This document shows positions 7,987 through 17,669 of a stretch of DNA of 64,000 bases, piece by piece. The translations under genes were made by a program, and so were the position numbers. Numbering within the stretch: the stretch's first letter is position 1; every line of letters starts with the position of its first letter. This DNA is from Microbulbifer variabilis ATCC 700307 (GTDB lineage: Bacteria > Pseudomonadota > Gammaproteobacteria > Pseudomonadales > Cellvibrionaceae), in assembly GCF_000380565.1 (NCBI RefSeq), contig NZ_AQYJ01000024.1, positions 360,304 through 424,303 on the forward strand. The letters are read 5' to 3'. Under the pieces are notes generated by a model that saw only the letters and a list, made by a program, of their open reading frames with translations, was not told the origin of the DNA and searched no databases.

Positions 7987-10900
7987 ATGCTAGTTCTGCG
8001 TGGTGCTCCCGCACTGTCGAAATTCCGCCATAAAAAACTGCTCAATCAACTGCGCGCGCTGCAACCGACCATAGACGACCTCTACGCTGAGTTCGTGCAC
8101 TTTGCAGATAGCGACTCACTGGATAACAAGGAGATGGCGCTGCTTGAGCGGCTGCTCCAATATGGTCCGACTGAGGAACAGCATGAGCCCAAAGGAGAGC
8201 TGATCCTGGTGGCGCCTCGTCCGGGTACTATTTCCCCCTGGTCTTCCAAGGCCACGGATATTGCCCACAATACTGGACTGACAAAAATCCATCGCCTGGA
8301 GCGGGGAATTGCCTACTACCTTACTGGCGTGGAATTAACTGACGCTGAACGCCAGGCTCTGGCTTCACAGCTGCACGATCGCATGGTTGAGGTGGTGTTT
8401 TCCGGCTTTGAGCAAGCGGAGCAGCTGTTCGTCGAAGAAGAACCGCGCCCATTGCGCGGAGTGGATATCCTCGAGGGCGGCCGCGAGGCGCTTGAGGATG
8501 CCAACGTTACCTTGGGCCTGGCTCTTGCCGAAGATGAAATTGATTATCTGCTCACCAGTTTCCAAGAACTGGAGCGTAATCCGACTGATGTAGAGTTGAT
8601 GATGTTCGCCCAGGCGAATTCCGAGCATTGCCGCCACAAGATCTTTAATGCCTCCTGGACTATCGACGGCGAAGAGATGCCGCATTCCCTGTTTGGCATG
8701 ATCAAGAATACCTATCGTAAAGGAGGTGACAATGTATTGTCTGCCTATGCCGATAATGCCGCAGTTGTGGCGGGCAATGTAGCCGGTCGTTTCTACCCCG
8801 ATCCGGAAAGCAAGGAATATAGCTTCAGTAATGAAGCTATCCATATGCTGATGAAGGTGGAGACCCATAACCACCCTACAGCGATCGCACCTTTCCCCGG
8901 TGCCGGTACCGGTGCCGGTGGTGAAATTCGTGATGAGGGTGCGGTGGGTCGCGGATCCAAGCCGAAAGTCGGTCTGACCGGCTTTACTGTTTCCAACCTA
9001 CAGATTCCCGGCTGGGAGCAGCCTTGGGAGTCCAATTACGGCAAACCCGAGCGTATCGTGACCGCCCTGGATATTATGATTGAGGGTCCCATCGGCGGTG
9101 CGGCATTTAACAACGAATTTGGTCGCCCAAATATCTGTGGTTACTTCCGTACTTTCGAAGAGAATTTTGACGGCGAGCGCCGCGGCTATCACAAGCCGAT
9201 TATGCTGGCTGGTGGCTATGGCAATATCCGCGAAGAGCATGTAGAGAAGCCCGAATTTTCCCCTGGGGCCAAACTGGTAGTGCTGGGTGGCCCGGCCATG
9301 CTGATTGGCCTTGGTGGAGGTGCCGCTTCCAGTATGGCCAGCGGCTCCAGCTCTGAAGATCTGGATTTCGCTTCGGTACAGCGCCAGAACCCGGAAATCG
9401 AGCGTCGCTGCCAGGAGGTTATCGACCAGTGCTGGCAGCTGGGTGAGAACAACCCGATTGCCTTTATCCACGATGTGGGTGCAGGTGGTTTGTCCAATGC
9501 TTTCCCCGAGTTGGTGAAAGATGGCGGTACCGGCGGTAATTTCGAACTGCGCAATGTGCCCTGCGATGAGCCGGGTATGAGCCCGCTGGAAATCTGGTGT
9601 AACGAATCCCAGGAGCGCTATGTACTGGCGGTTATGCCGGAAGACCTGGAGCGCTTTGAGCAAATCTGTGAGCGCGAGCGCGCGCCTTACGCCGTTGTTG
9701 GTGAGGCCACCGAAGACAAACACCTGCTCTTAAATGACAAGCAGTTCGATTCCAAGCCGGTGGATCTGCCGATGTCGGTACTGTTCGGCAAGCCGCCGCG
9801 CATGCACCGCGAGGCAGAAACTCGCCAGGTGGAAACCAAGGCGTTTTCCACTGCCGATATCGATCTGAATGAAGCGGCTGAGCGGGTGCTGCGCCTGCCT
9901 ACAGTGGCTAGCAAGAGCTTCCTGATCACTATCGGTGACCGCACTGTAACCGGCCAGGTTTCCCGCGATCAGATGGTCGGACCCTGGCAGGTGCCGGTGG
10001 CCGATTGCGCGGTAACTACCGTTGCCTATGACAGCTACGCCGGTGAAGCCATGTCTATGGGTGAGCGCACTCCGGTGGCATTGCTGGATGCGCCGGCCTC
10101 GGGCCGCCTGGCCGTGGGTGAGGCAATTACCAATATCGCCTGTACCCCAGTGAAGCAACTGTCCGATATCAAACTCTCCGCCAACTGGATGTGTGCTGCG
10201 GGCCATCCGGGTGAAGAGGAAAAACTTTATCGAACCGTAGAAGCGGTGGGTATGGAGTTGTGTCCTGAATTGGGCATTACCATCCCGGTGGGCAAGGACT
10301 CCATGTCTATGCGCACTGCCTGGGAGGAAGAGGGCGAGCAGAAAGCGGTTACCGCACCGCTGTCTCTGGTAATTTCTGCCTTTACTCCGGTAACTGATGT
10401 CCGCAAGGCAGTGACACCGCAGCTGCGCACCGATAAAGGTGAGAGTGAGTTACTGTTTATCGATCTGGGTGCCGGCAAAAATCGCTTGGGCGGTTCCTGT
10501 CTGGCGCAGGTCTACAACGAGCTGGGTGACAAGCCCGCAGACCTGGATGATGCCAAGAAGCTGAAAGGTTTCTTCGAGGTGGTACAGCAGGCTCTGAATG
10601 AAGACCTGATCATGGCCTACCACGACCGCGCCGACGGCGGTCTGTTTACAACCCTGGCGGAAATGGGCTTTGCCGGCCGCGTGGGTATGGATGTGGAAAT
10701 CTACGAATTGGGTGAAGACCCGATTGCGGCGCTGTTCAGTGAAGAGCTGGGTGCGGTATTGCAGGTTCCCGCCTGTGAAGCGGATATGCTGGTACAGCGC
10801 TTTGCCGCTGTGGGTGTACCCACCCACAAGATCGGTTACCTGAACAATAACGAACACCTGTGCATCACCAATAACGGTGTTGAAATCTTCAAGCGCTCCC

Positions 10901-11853
10901 GTGCTGAATTGCAGCAGATCTGGTCGGAAACCAGCTTCCGCATCCAATCCCTGCGCGATAACGCCGAGTGTGCCGAGCAGGAATTTGCTGTAATCGCCAA
11001 AGAAGACCCGGGCCTGACAGTAAACCTCACTTTCGATATCAACGACGATATCAGCGCACCCTATATCGCTAAAGGTGTTCGCCCGAAAGTTGCTGTACTG
11101 CGAGAGCAGGGCGTGAATAGCCAGGTGGAAATGGCGCACTCTTTCCACCGCGCTGGCTTTAACGCTGTCGACGTACATATGAGTGACATCCTGTCTGGTC
11201 GTGTCGCTTTGGATGAGTTCAAGGGTTTGGTGGGCTGTGGTGGCTTCTCTTACGGCGACGTACTGGGTGCTGGTGAGGGGTGGGCTAAAACCATCCTGTT
11301 TAACGATCGTGCCCGCGATCAGTTTGAGGGCTTCTTCAATCGCAACGATACCTTCGGCTTGGGGGTGTGTAACGGTTGCCAGATGTTCTCAGTGATCAAA
11401 GAGCTGATTCCAGGTGCGGATCACTGGCCGCGCTTTGTGCGAAACCTCTCTGAGCAGTATGAAGCGCGCTTCGCACTGGTGGGCATTGAAGACTCACCTT
11501 CCGTGTTGTTTAAAGGTATGGCGGGTACTTACATGCCGGTTGCCGTTGCTCACGGTGAGGGGCGCGTGGAGTTTGCCGACCAGCAGGCGCTGGAGAAGTG
11601 TGAAGCTTCCGGTACTATCGCGATGCGCTACCTGAATAACAAAGGGGAAATCACCCAAACTTACCCGGCCAATCCCAACGGATCGGTCAATGGTATTACC
11701 TCCCTGAGTTCTGAAGATGGCCGCGTGACTATTATGATGCCGCACCCCGAGCGTGTTGCCCGAGCTGTCAGCAACAGCTGGCATCCAGATGAGTGGAAAG
11801 AAGATTCCGGCTGGATGCGCTTGTTCCGCAATGCGCGGGTGTTTGTCGACTAA
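7987..11853 (+). CDS. purL: Phosphoribosylformylglycinamidine synthase
   Basis: The 1288-residue protein matches the large single-chain PurL of gammaproteobacteria (E. coli about 1295). It makes FGAM from FGAR, glutamine and ATP in purine synthesis. It contains an N-terminal PurS-like part, two AIRS-type synthase halves ([50 protein letters not shown]) and a C-terminal class I glutaminase with nucleophile Cys in [10 protein letters not shown] and the His/Glu pair in [12 protein letters not shown] 7987 fits the family start; the longer frame from 7873 has no support. It is a single transcription unit with a hairpin downstream. Confidence 0.98.
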   Translation: MLVLRGAPALSKFRHKKLLNQLRALQPTIDDLYAEFVHFADSDSLDNKEMALLERLLQYGPTEEQHEPKGELILVAPRPGTISPWSSKATDIAHNTGLTKIHRLERGIAYYLTGVELTDAERQALASQLHDRMVEVVFSGFEQAEQLFVEEEPRPLRGVDILEGGREALEDANVTLGLALAEDEIDYLLTSFQELERNPTDVELMMFAQANSEHCRHKIFNASWTIDGEEMPHSLFGMIKNTYRKGGDNVLSAYADNAAVVAGNVAGRFYPDPESKEYSFSNEAIHMLMKVETHNHPTAIAPFPGAGTGAGGEIRDEGAVGRGSKPKVGLTGFTVSNLQIPGWEQPWESNYGKPERIVTALDIMIEGPIGGAAFNNEFGRPNICGYFRTFEENFDGERRGYHKPIMLAGGYGNIREEHVEKPEFSPGAKLVVLGGPAMLIGLGGGAASSMASGSSSEDLDFASVQRQNPEIERRCQEVIDQCWQLGENNPIAFIHDVGAGGLSNAFPELVKDGGTGGNFELRNVPCDEPGMSPLEIWCNESQERYVLAVMPEDLERFEQICERERAPYAVVGEATEDKHLLLNDKQFDSKPVDLPMSVLFGKPPRMHREAETRQVETKAFSTADIDLNEAAERVLRLPTVASKSFLITIGDRTVTGQVSRDQMVGPWQVPVADCAVTTVAYDSYAGEAMSMGERTPVALLDAPASGRLAVGEAITNIACTPVKQLSDIKLSANWMCAAGHPGEEEKLYRTVEAVGMELCPELGITIPVGKDSMSMRTAWEEEGEQKAVTAPLSLVISAFTPVTDVRKAVTPQLRTDKGESELLFIDLGAGKNRLGGSCLAQVYNELGDKPADLDDAKKLKGFFEVVQQALNEDLIMAYHDRADGGLFTTLAEMGFAGRVGMDVEIYELGEDPIAALFSEELGAVLQVPACEADMLVQRFAAVGVPTHKIGYLNNNEHLCITNNGVEIFKRSRAELQQIWSETSFRIQSLRDNAECAEQEFAVIAKEDPGLTVNLTFDINDDISAPYIAKGVRPKVAVLREQGVNSQVEMAHSFHRAGFNAVDVHMSDILSGRVALDEFKGLVGCGGFSYGDVLGAGEGWAKTILFNDRARDQFEGFFNRNDTFGLGVCNGCQMFSVIKELIPGADHWPRFVRNLSEQYEARFALVGIEDSPSVLFKGMAGTYMPVAVAHGEGRVEFADQQALEKCEASGTIAMRYLNNKGEITQTYPANPNGSVNGITSLSSEDGRVTIMMPHPERVARAVSNSWHPDEWKEDSGWMRLFRNARVFVD

Positions 11854-12247
11854 GTCAGATCTTCTGTCGGTGGTACTTTTCGGATGGGTGGAAATCCCAA
11901 GGTGCCCCGATGTTTGTCGTGGCGACATTGTCGTTGTCGCCACGATTTCCCTCCTAGGCTTTCACAGTTTTTAAATGTCCATGGCGCCTAATCCGCCATG
12001 CCAGAAGATGACTTGATATTTCCTGCTACACTTAAACGATTATTCGAAATAACTTTTTTCGCTATGGTGCAGTTATCTGTATCGATTATTGAATACTTTT
12101 CTGTTTGCTATGGGTGCTTGCAGCGTGGAAGGGCACTCATCATTCCCTCTCAATTTATCTTTTGTCCGCCAGTTTCTAACCAGAGCGGATCACGGCAGTA
12201 CCCAAAGCATTTTTCCCCATTTAGCAAAAGTAATTAAGGAGATTGTC
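11854..12247. other. Intergenic region downstream of purL
   Basis: The gap holds the purL hairpin at 11917-11945 and then about 300 bases with no supported gene. The frame that extends the next gene upstream to 12089 lacks a ribosome site and conserved sequence. Confidence 0.5.
11917..11945 (+). terminator. Probable purL terminator hairpin
   Basis: An 11-base perfect stem, TCGTGGCGACA pairing with TGTCGCCACGA, encloses a seven-base loop 63 bases after the purL stop. The downstream tract (TTTCCCTCC) is only weakly T-rich, so efficiency is uncertain. Confidence 0.6.
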
Positions 12248-12571
12248 ATGGCGTACAATGAAACATTGGCAGAAAAAGTGCGCAACCTACTGCAGGGAAA
12301 TCAAGGTCTGAGTGAGAAACAGATGTTTGGTGGCCTGGCATTTATGTTAAATGGCAATATGGCTTGTGGTGTAGTTGGGGAAGAGCTAATGGTTCGTGTT
12401 GGGCCGGACAATTACCAGGATGCATTGGCGGAGCGCTATACCAGGCCAATGGATTTTACCGGCAGGCCCCTTAAAGGTATGGTGTATGTTGAAGAGGATG
12501 CCGTTGCGGAAGATTTGGATAACTGGGTAAATCGCGGTGCCGAGTTTGCCGGTTCTCTGCCTCCCAAGTAA
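12248..12571 (+). CDS. TfoX N-terminal domain protein
   Basis: This 107-residue protein consists of a single TfoX-N domain: LSEKQMFGGLAFMLNGNMACGV, then LMVRVGPDNYQDAL and FTGRPLKGMVYVEEDAV. The competence regulator TfoX has an additional C-terminal domain that is absent here, so a role in competence cannot be assumed. ATG 12248 follows AAGGAGATTGTC, a good ribosome site. It stands alone between purL and an aldo/keto reductase. Its function is unknown. Confidence 0.85.
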   Translation: MAYNETLAEKVRNLLQGNQGLSEKQMFGGLAFMLNGNMACGVVGEELMVRVGPDNYQDALAERYTRPMDFTGRPLKGMVYVEEDAVAEDLDNWVNRGAEFAGSLPPK

Positions 12572-12777
12572 TTTTAACATAGCGAGGCCAGCATAACGGT
12601 GAGAAAAAAGAGCCGACAATTGCACTCCGGTTCTGAAGCTTTATCTGCTATTTCCCCTCAGTAAGCCTTCTCGCTAAAAAACACTGTGCCATCTACAATC
12701 AGCGCCGAGCACTTTTAATAGAAGCCGTAGGAGATTGCTGTGACACTCGGTCGCGGTATTCGCTAAGGGTATCGATC

Positions 12778-13659
12778 ATGTATTTTATCGAATTAAATAA
12801 TGGTGTGGAAATTCCCCAGATTGGAATGGGAATGTCCGCGCTGGGCAGCTGGCAGCAGGATGATGAGTACGTCACTGATGTTATTTTAAAAGCTATCGCT
12901 ATTGGCTACCGGTTGTTTGATACCGCTTCGATTTGCGGAAATGAGCGGGCATTGGGCCGTGCAATAAAGGAGTCTGGCCTACCCAGGGAAGAACTTTTTA
13001 TTACCAGTAAAGTTTGGGATACGGAGCAGGGTGGGACAAAAACCCATGATGCCTTTGCTCGGAGCCTAGAGCGATTGCAGCTGGAATACCTGGACTTGTA
13101 TTTGATTCAATGGCCTGTTCCCGCTTATACGCGTGAAACCTGGGAGGCTATGGAGGCATTATACCAGCAGAAAAAGGTAAGGGCGCTGGGCTTATCAAAT
13201 TTTCGCAAATCGGATATCGAGCAGATTGCGACCTTTGCTGAAGTGCGACCGGTTATTAATCAAATAGAGTTGCATCCATACTTTACTCAACAGCCTTTGG
13301 TCGATTACTGCCAGTTTCACAAAATTGCTATTGGCTGTTGCTCTCCTCTCGGATCGGGAAGTTGGAGCGGTGTGCCTCTTGCTGAAAAGCCAATTGTGGA
13401 TCCGGTGATAGCCGAAATCGCCGATAAGTATTCAGCTACGCCTGCACAGGTAATTTTGAAGTGGAATATCCAACAGCACCGTATTGTAGTGCCCAAATCG
13501 GAGTCCTTAGAGAATATTAGGACCAATTTTTTGTTGAGTGATTTTAATCTGAGTAATGCAGATATTCAGGTAATAAACAGCTTGAATTGTAATAAACGTT
13601 TTGGTGGTGACCCGGATTATGTACATAAAATTAATATGACTTTAAAAGTTCCGGATTAA
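12778..13659 (+). CDS. Aldo/keto reductase family protein with altered catalytic tetrad
   Basis: The 293-residue protein has the whole AKR (beta/alpha)8 pattern: NNGVEIPQIGMGM, GYRLFDTAS, LFITSKVW, LGLSNFRKSDIEQ and an NADPH-site IVVPKSESLENIRTN. The tetrad Asp-Tyr-Lys-His is only half kept. D48 and K78 are present, but the usual Tyr (in IYGNE) is C53 and the usual His (in LIHWP) is Q111. The codons are TGC at 12934 and CAA at 13108. Substrate reduction by the normal proton relay should be impaired, so it may be a binding or regulatory protein or use another chemistry. The ATG at 12778 is the only suitable start; no strong ribosome site is visible. Confidence 0.88.
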   Translation: MYFIELNNGVEIPQIGMGMSALGSWQQDDEYVTDVILKAIAIGYRLFDTASICGNERALGRAIKESGLPREELFITSKVWDTEQGGTKTHDAFARSLERLQLEYLDLYLIQWPVPAYTRETWEAMEALYQQKKVRALGLSNFRKSDIEQIATFAEVRPVINQIELHPYFTQQPLVDYCQFHKIAIGCCSPLGSGSWSGVPLAEKPIVDPVIAEIADKYSATPAQVILKWNIQQHRIVVPKSESLENIRTNFLLSDFNLSNADIQVINSLNCNKRFGGDPDYVHKINMTLKVPD

Positions 13660-13740
13660 GAGAGAACTTAAGAAATTTACAACTCTACTGATTTTGATGT
13701 CAGGTTCTTTGTTAAATTAAATTTTCTGGATTTCTCCATT

Positions 13741-14259
13741 TCAATCTTGATATTTAGAAGTTATCTTGCGCAGAATTTCATAACTTGCAATAGCGCAGGC
13801 CGATGTCACATTCATTGAGGAGTTAACACCCTGCATAACTATATGTACAGTTGCATCGGCTATCTTCAATAATTCCTCACCAATTCCATCTTTCTCCGAA
13901 CCTAGAACCAAACAGACCTTATCACCCCCGGTAATTGGGGCATGACTTAATTCAACACTATGTGATGTAATTTCCAGGCAGATAATTTGATACCCCTCTG
14001 TTTTCAATCGTTGGGCAGTTTTTAGGGCATCACTCTCGTATTGATAGGGGATCTGCTGTTCTGTTGAACGGGAAACTTTGCGGATCTTGGAGTTTGGCGG
14101 TACTAGGCTCTTTCCTGCCAGGTAAATTTTCTCCACGCCCAAAGCATCGGCAATGCGAAAGAGCCCCCCCACGTTGCTGGGGGTACGGATGTCAGTGGCG
14201 AGGTAGCAGAGAGAAAACTTATGTCTGCCAGGTGAATGATCGTTGTGCTCTTTTTGCAT
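13741..14259 (-). CDS. TrmH/SpoU family RNA methyltransferase
   Basis: This 172-residue SPOUT-class enzyme would transfer a methyl group from SAM to the 2'-OH of a nucleotide in tRNA or rRNA. The N-terminal motif is YLATDIRTPSNVGGLFRIADALGV. The SAM-binding knot motifs are VCLVLGSEKDGIGEE and VMQGVNSSMNVTSACAIASYE. It lacks an RNA-binding extension, like the short TrmH and TrmL members. The target nucleotide cannot be told from sequence. It is transcribed leftward after the SLATT gene, with a 41-base gap. Confidence 0.88.
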   Translation of the reverse strand: MQKEHNDHSPGRHKFSLCYLATDIRTPSNVGGLFRIADALGVEKIYLAGKSLVPPNSKIRKVSRSTEQQIPYQYESDALKTAQRLKTEGYQIICLEITSHSVELSHAPITGGDKVCLVLGSEKDGIGEELLKIADATVHIVMQGVNSSMNVTSACAIASYEILRKITSKYQD

Positions 14260-14300
14260 GTTACTACTGCTGAAGTTCTTTGCCAGGTCCCTAAAATGTT

Positions 14301-14900
14301 TCAGGGGTGTTCTATTGTTGATGTCTGTGAGCCTATTTTGGCTTCTACGTGAGATCTACTCTGCAGCTTACGCATTCTCTCCACCAGGGAGGGTTCGCGA
14401 CTGGCTTTCTGGTTTTGGATCTGCATGGCTTGGCGGTAGACTTTGTCCGATACAATAAACTCTTCGGCTCTTTGATTGATTTCACTATAGCGGGTGTTTA
14501 GCTCGGAGACCTTGTTGGAAAGGTGCTCGAGGTCGAGGATGCGGTCGAAGTAGAGTGCAATCAGGCGCTCACACTCCCTGGCAATCGCCAGGTATTCATT
14601 GCCTACTTGACGATGACCTTCGTAGTTCTTTTTGAAATTGAAAAAAGTCTGAATTCCCCCCAGCAGCGCCGCTATTAATGCCAGTGCAGCGCCAGTCCAT
14701 TTGGTCCAGTCAGGCAGTTCAGCATTGATCAGGGAAAAGAACAGGGAGCCTAAGAACAAGTTAACTACTACGATTGGTACACCGCAGAGCACGTGCAGGT
14801 TTCGGCCTTTCATAGAGGCCCGGAAGTGGCTGTGCTTACACAGGTGTGCGTTCCAACGCAATTTATCCAGTACTTCAACTGTATTGGGTATCGAACTCAT
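14301..14900 (-). CDS. SLATT-domain two-helix membrane protein
   Basis: The 199-residue protein has two transmembrane segments (about residues 36-58 and 68-88) with a short turn. They are followed by a long charged helical part (YEGHRQVGNEYLAIARECERL) and a Lys/Arg-rich tail, the layout of the SLATT family. SLATT proteins are thought to be pore-forming effectors working beside SMODS nucleotide synthases or SLOG sensors. None of those partners is next to it here, so it is an orphan. ATG 14900 follows GGAAGGG closely and is preferred over GTG 14924. The family call is from architecture and motif memory. Confidence 0.65.
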   Translation of the reverse strand: MSSIPNTVEVLDKLRWNAHLCKHSHFRASMKGRNLHVLCGVPIVVVNLFLGSLFFSLINAELPDWTKWTGAALALIAALLGGIQTFFNFKKNYEGHRQVGNEYLAIARECERLIALYFDRILDLEHLSNKVSELNTRYSEINQRAEEFIVSDKVYRQAMQIQNQKASREPSLVERMRKLQSRSHVEAKIGSQTSTIEHP

Positions 14901-15086
14901 GAATCCCTTCCGCCTGTTTTGCACTCACTTTGAGGGTGATAGTTTGCCGGATAATCATGATATGTACAGGAAAAGGGAGGGGAGGAATTATGGGCGTGTA
15001 TGTTTTATAGGCAAGTTTTGTGTGGGGCCCCGTGTAAACAGTAAGTGAGTACCTGCCGAACAAAGCCCCAGTCTCTTGGCGTGGGA

Positions 15087-15761
15087 TCAGAAACTATAGG
15101 TTACGCCCACTGCAGAGAAGTTGGCTTTATCATCTTGAATCTCGTAGACAGTGTGCTCCAGGCTAATACTCCAGTCACCAGTGGTCCAATTCACTTCCAC
15201 ACCATAGTAGGGGTTGCTGCCGCTATCCTTTTCATTGTCCCAGCTGTAAGACCTATAGTAGGGTTCTACCTCCAGCAGCTCACGATCACCGTTATACCAG
15301 TTGAGAGTACCGGAGGTCTCACTTTGGCCGCTATTGTTTTCACACCACTGGTGAACACCAAGGCGAATACCAGCATTTAGGTTTTGCTGAATTGGTGCTG
15401 TGAGAGCTAATCCTACGCTATAGGAGTTATATTCAGCTTCCTGTTTACTTTTGTAATCATAGTTTTCCACTATGAAATCATCATCGTCAATGTACCATTC
15501 GAGGCCGTGAACATTAGATTCATAGTCTCTGCGGATACTTCCCAGATCAGTCATACCCCCCTCAACAGCAATATAGCTATTTACCCGGTAGCCAAAAATA
15601 AAGGCATAACCTGTAGAACTAAGGTTCTCTCTAAGTGCGTAGGAGCTTTCTGAATCGAACTCTGTATGGCCGAGTGAAGCTTTCAAGTAGAAAGGTTTTT
15701 CTTCAGCGTAAACGCCGGTGCTGGCCAGCGCAATAAGGGTAACAAGAGTGGTGTATTTCAA
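15087..15761 (-). CDS. Outer-membrane beta-barrel protein
   Basis: The 224-residue protein has a clear signal peptide (MKYTTLVTLIALASTGVYA, cleavage before EEK). It then has alternating polar and aromatic strands (FYLKASLGHTEF, AFIFGYRVNSYIAVEGGM, YSVGLALTAPI, DWSISLEHTVYEI) ending in VGVTYSF with a terminal Phe, typical of OmpA-like or OmpW-like eight-stranded barrels. An acidic run DDDD near residue 90 probably lies in a surface loop. The ligand or role is unknown. It is monocistronic. Confidence 0.8.
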   Translation of the reverse strand: MKYTTLVTLIALASTGVYAEEKPFYLKASLGHTEFDSESSYALRENLSSTGYAFIFGYRVNSYIAVEGGMTDLGSIRRDYESNVHGLEWYIDDDDFIVENYDYKSKQEAEYNSYSVGLALTAPIQQNLNAGIRLGVHQWCENNSGQSETSGTLNWYNGDRELLEVEPYYRSYSWDNEKDSGSNPYYGVEVNWTTGDWSISLEHTVYEIQDDKANFSAVGVTYSF

Positions 15762-16213
15762 AGGGTACCTCTAGAAGCAGATGCTCAAGCCTTTAATCAG
15801 TGCCTCCTACAAAATAATAGGGTTCGTTGAGGTCCCTGGCTTATGTGGAGGTCTTTAGCTTTTGCTTGGAAAGAAAATAACAAAATAATAAATTGTCACT
15901 ATTGTACATTTGCGCCTGATTTACTAAAAGTGCCTCATTTCCAATTTGTAGGCCTGTCGGGCTTTCCTGGTAAGTGAATATTTGCTCTTTTGATGGCATT
16001 GTTGTTATCGATTGAGTGAAATTTAAACAGCGACTGATAGGGTTTTGTGTACTGCGGATACTTTTGGATTTTCTTATCTCAAACTACTGCGCTTAGTGTC
16101 TGCTTTCTTGTATTTTGTGTGCCCACCTGGAGGGCTGAGGACACCGAATCTGATTACCCGAAAGGATAGATAAACCAATAACAAATTTACCCTTACGCAT
16201 TTTGGGGGCAGGT
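15762..16213. other. Intergenic region between the barrel protein and the DASS transporter
   Basis: About 450 AT-rich bases between two divergent genes. No RNA gene, operator or repeat could be supported; promoters for both genes must lie here. Confidence 0.45.
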
Positions 16214-17590
16214 ATGTCGATTGCGCGGCAGCGCTTCATAGTTTTGGGGCCATTGTTGGCAGTGGCTTTCTACTTCTTTTTATCCATGGTAGGGATGCAG
16301 TATCTGCCTGCAGTTACCGCAGCAATTACGTTGCTGACGGTAATCTGGTGGATTACTGAGGCCCTGCCTATTCCCGCCACGTCTTTGGTACCTTTTGTGC
16401 TTTTGCCCTTATTTGGAGTTGCAGACCACAAAATGGTAGCAGCCTCTTTGGGCAGTCATGTGATATTACTGCTGATGGGCGCATTTATTTTATCGAAGGC
16501 CCTGGAAAAGAGTGGTGCCCATGAGCGCCTTGCCCTCTATATGCTGCGTCTCTTTGGGGTCTCCAGTGGCCGGCGCTTGGTTTTGGGTTTTATGCTGGCT
16601 GCCGGGTTCCTCAGCATGTGGATTTCCAACACTGCCACAACCCTAATGATGTTACCCATTGCTTTGGCAATCCTCTCCCGCATAAAAAATGAACGTCTTA
16701 CTATCGCATTAATCCTTGGTATCGCTTACGCAGCCAGCCTCGGGGGGGTGGGCACGCCCCTTGGGACCCCCCCTAATGTGATTTTTATGGGAATCTATGA
16801 AGAGGTGACTGGCAGGGAATTCAGTTTCTTGGGTTGGATGAAGGTGGGAGTGCCGGTTGCCCTGGTAACTTTACCAATAATGGCTCTTTGGCTAACCCGT
16901 AATGTGCATCTGAAAAATAAAATTGAACCGCCGGTGATTGGAGAGTGGCGGGCTGAAGAAAAGCGCACACTGATAGTTTTTGGGGTGGCAATCTTTTTTT
17001 GGGTTACGCGCAACGCACCATTTGGTGGCTGGAGTGATTGGCTGGGAATTGGGGCTGCTGGGGATAGTACGGTCGCCCTCGCGGCAGTGGTAGCCATGTT
17101 TATGGTACCGAATGGCAAAGGGGGGCGTCTGCTGGATTGGCAGACTGCTGAGACAATCCCGTGGGGAATGCTACTGCTTTTTGCTGGTGGTATTGCCCTT
17201 GCCAAGGGCTTTACTGCCTCAGGGTTGAGCGACATGCTTGGGAATGGGCTCTCATTCCTGACTGCAATGCCGCTGTGGTTGATGTTGGTTATTTTGTGTC
17301 TTGGGGTTACTTTCCTGACAGAGATTACCAGTAATACAGCTACGGCGACTTTACTAATGCCGATCCTCGCTGTAGCGGCCACCTCCGCAGGTTTCGATCC
17401 CATGGTGTTGATGATTCCCGCCGCTATGAGCGCAAGTTGTGCTTTTATGCTGCCAGTTGCCACGGCGCCTAATGCCATTGCCTATGGCACAGGAAAGGTG
17501 CGTATGCAGGATATGGTGCGGGAGGGTGCAGTGCTGAGCGTGACCGCTTCACTCATTATTGCGGGGATGTGTGGATTGATATTGGCATAG
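16214..17590 (+). CDS. DASS/SLC13 family sodium:anion symporter
   Basis: The 458-residue inner-membrane protein has about eleven hydrophobic segments. Both SNT signatures of the divalent anion:sodium symporter family are present, in MWISNTATTLMMLP and EITSNTATATLLMP, plus GGVGTPLGTPPNVIF. Members move dicarboxylates or sulfate with sodium. The paired SNT motifs bind substrate and cation; the particular anion is not clear. ATG 16214 is chosen over TTG 16202 because a GGGGG tract sits just upstream. The next gene starts 79 bases on. Confidence 0.9.
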   Translation: MSIARQRFIVLGPLLAVAFYFFLSMVGMQYLPAVTAAITLLTVIWWITEALPIPATSLVPFVLLPLFGVADHKMVAASLGSHVILLLMGAFILSKALEKSGAHERLALYMLRLFGVSSGRRLVLGFMLAAGFLSMWISNTATTLMMLPIALAILSRIKNERLTIALILGIAYAASLGGVGTPLGTPPNVIFMGIYEEVTGREFSFLGWMKVGVPVALVTLPIMALWLTRNVHLKNKIEPPVIGEWRAEEKRTLIVFGVAIFFWVTRNAPFGGWSDWLGIGAAGDSTVALAAVVAMFMVPNGKGGRLLDWQTAETIPWGMLLLFAGGIALAKGFTASGLSDMLGNGLSFLTAMPLWLMLVILCLGVTFLTEITSNTATATLLMPILAVAATSAGFDPMVLMIPAAMSASCAFMLPVATAPNAIAYGTGKVRMQDMVREGAVLSVTASLIIAGMCGLILA

Positions 17591-17669
17591 AGCGGCTGGC
17601 AGTTGCTTTTTTGATCGTCTGGTCATGTATTTTGAATAAGAAAATGGAACTGTAGAGGAATAAGAATTA

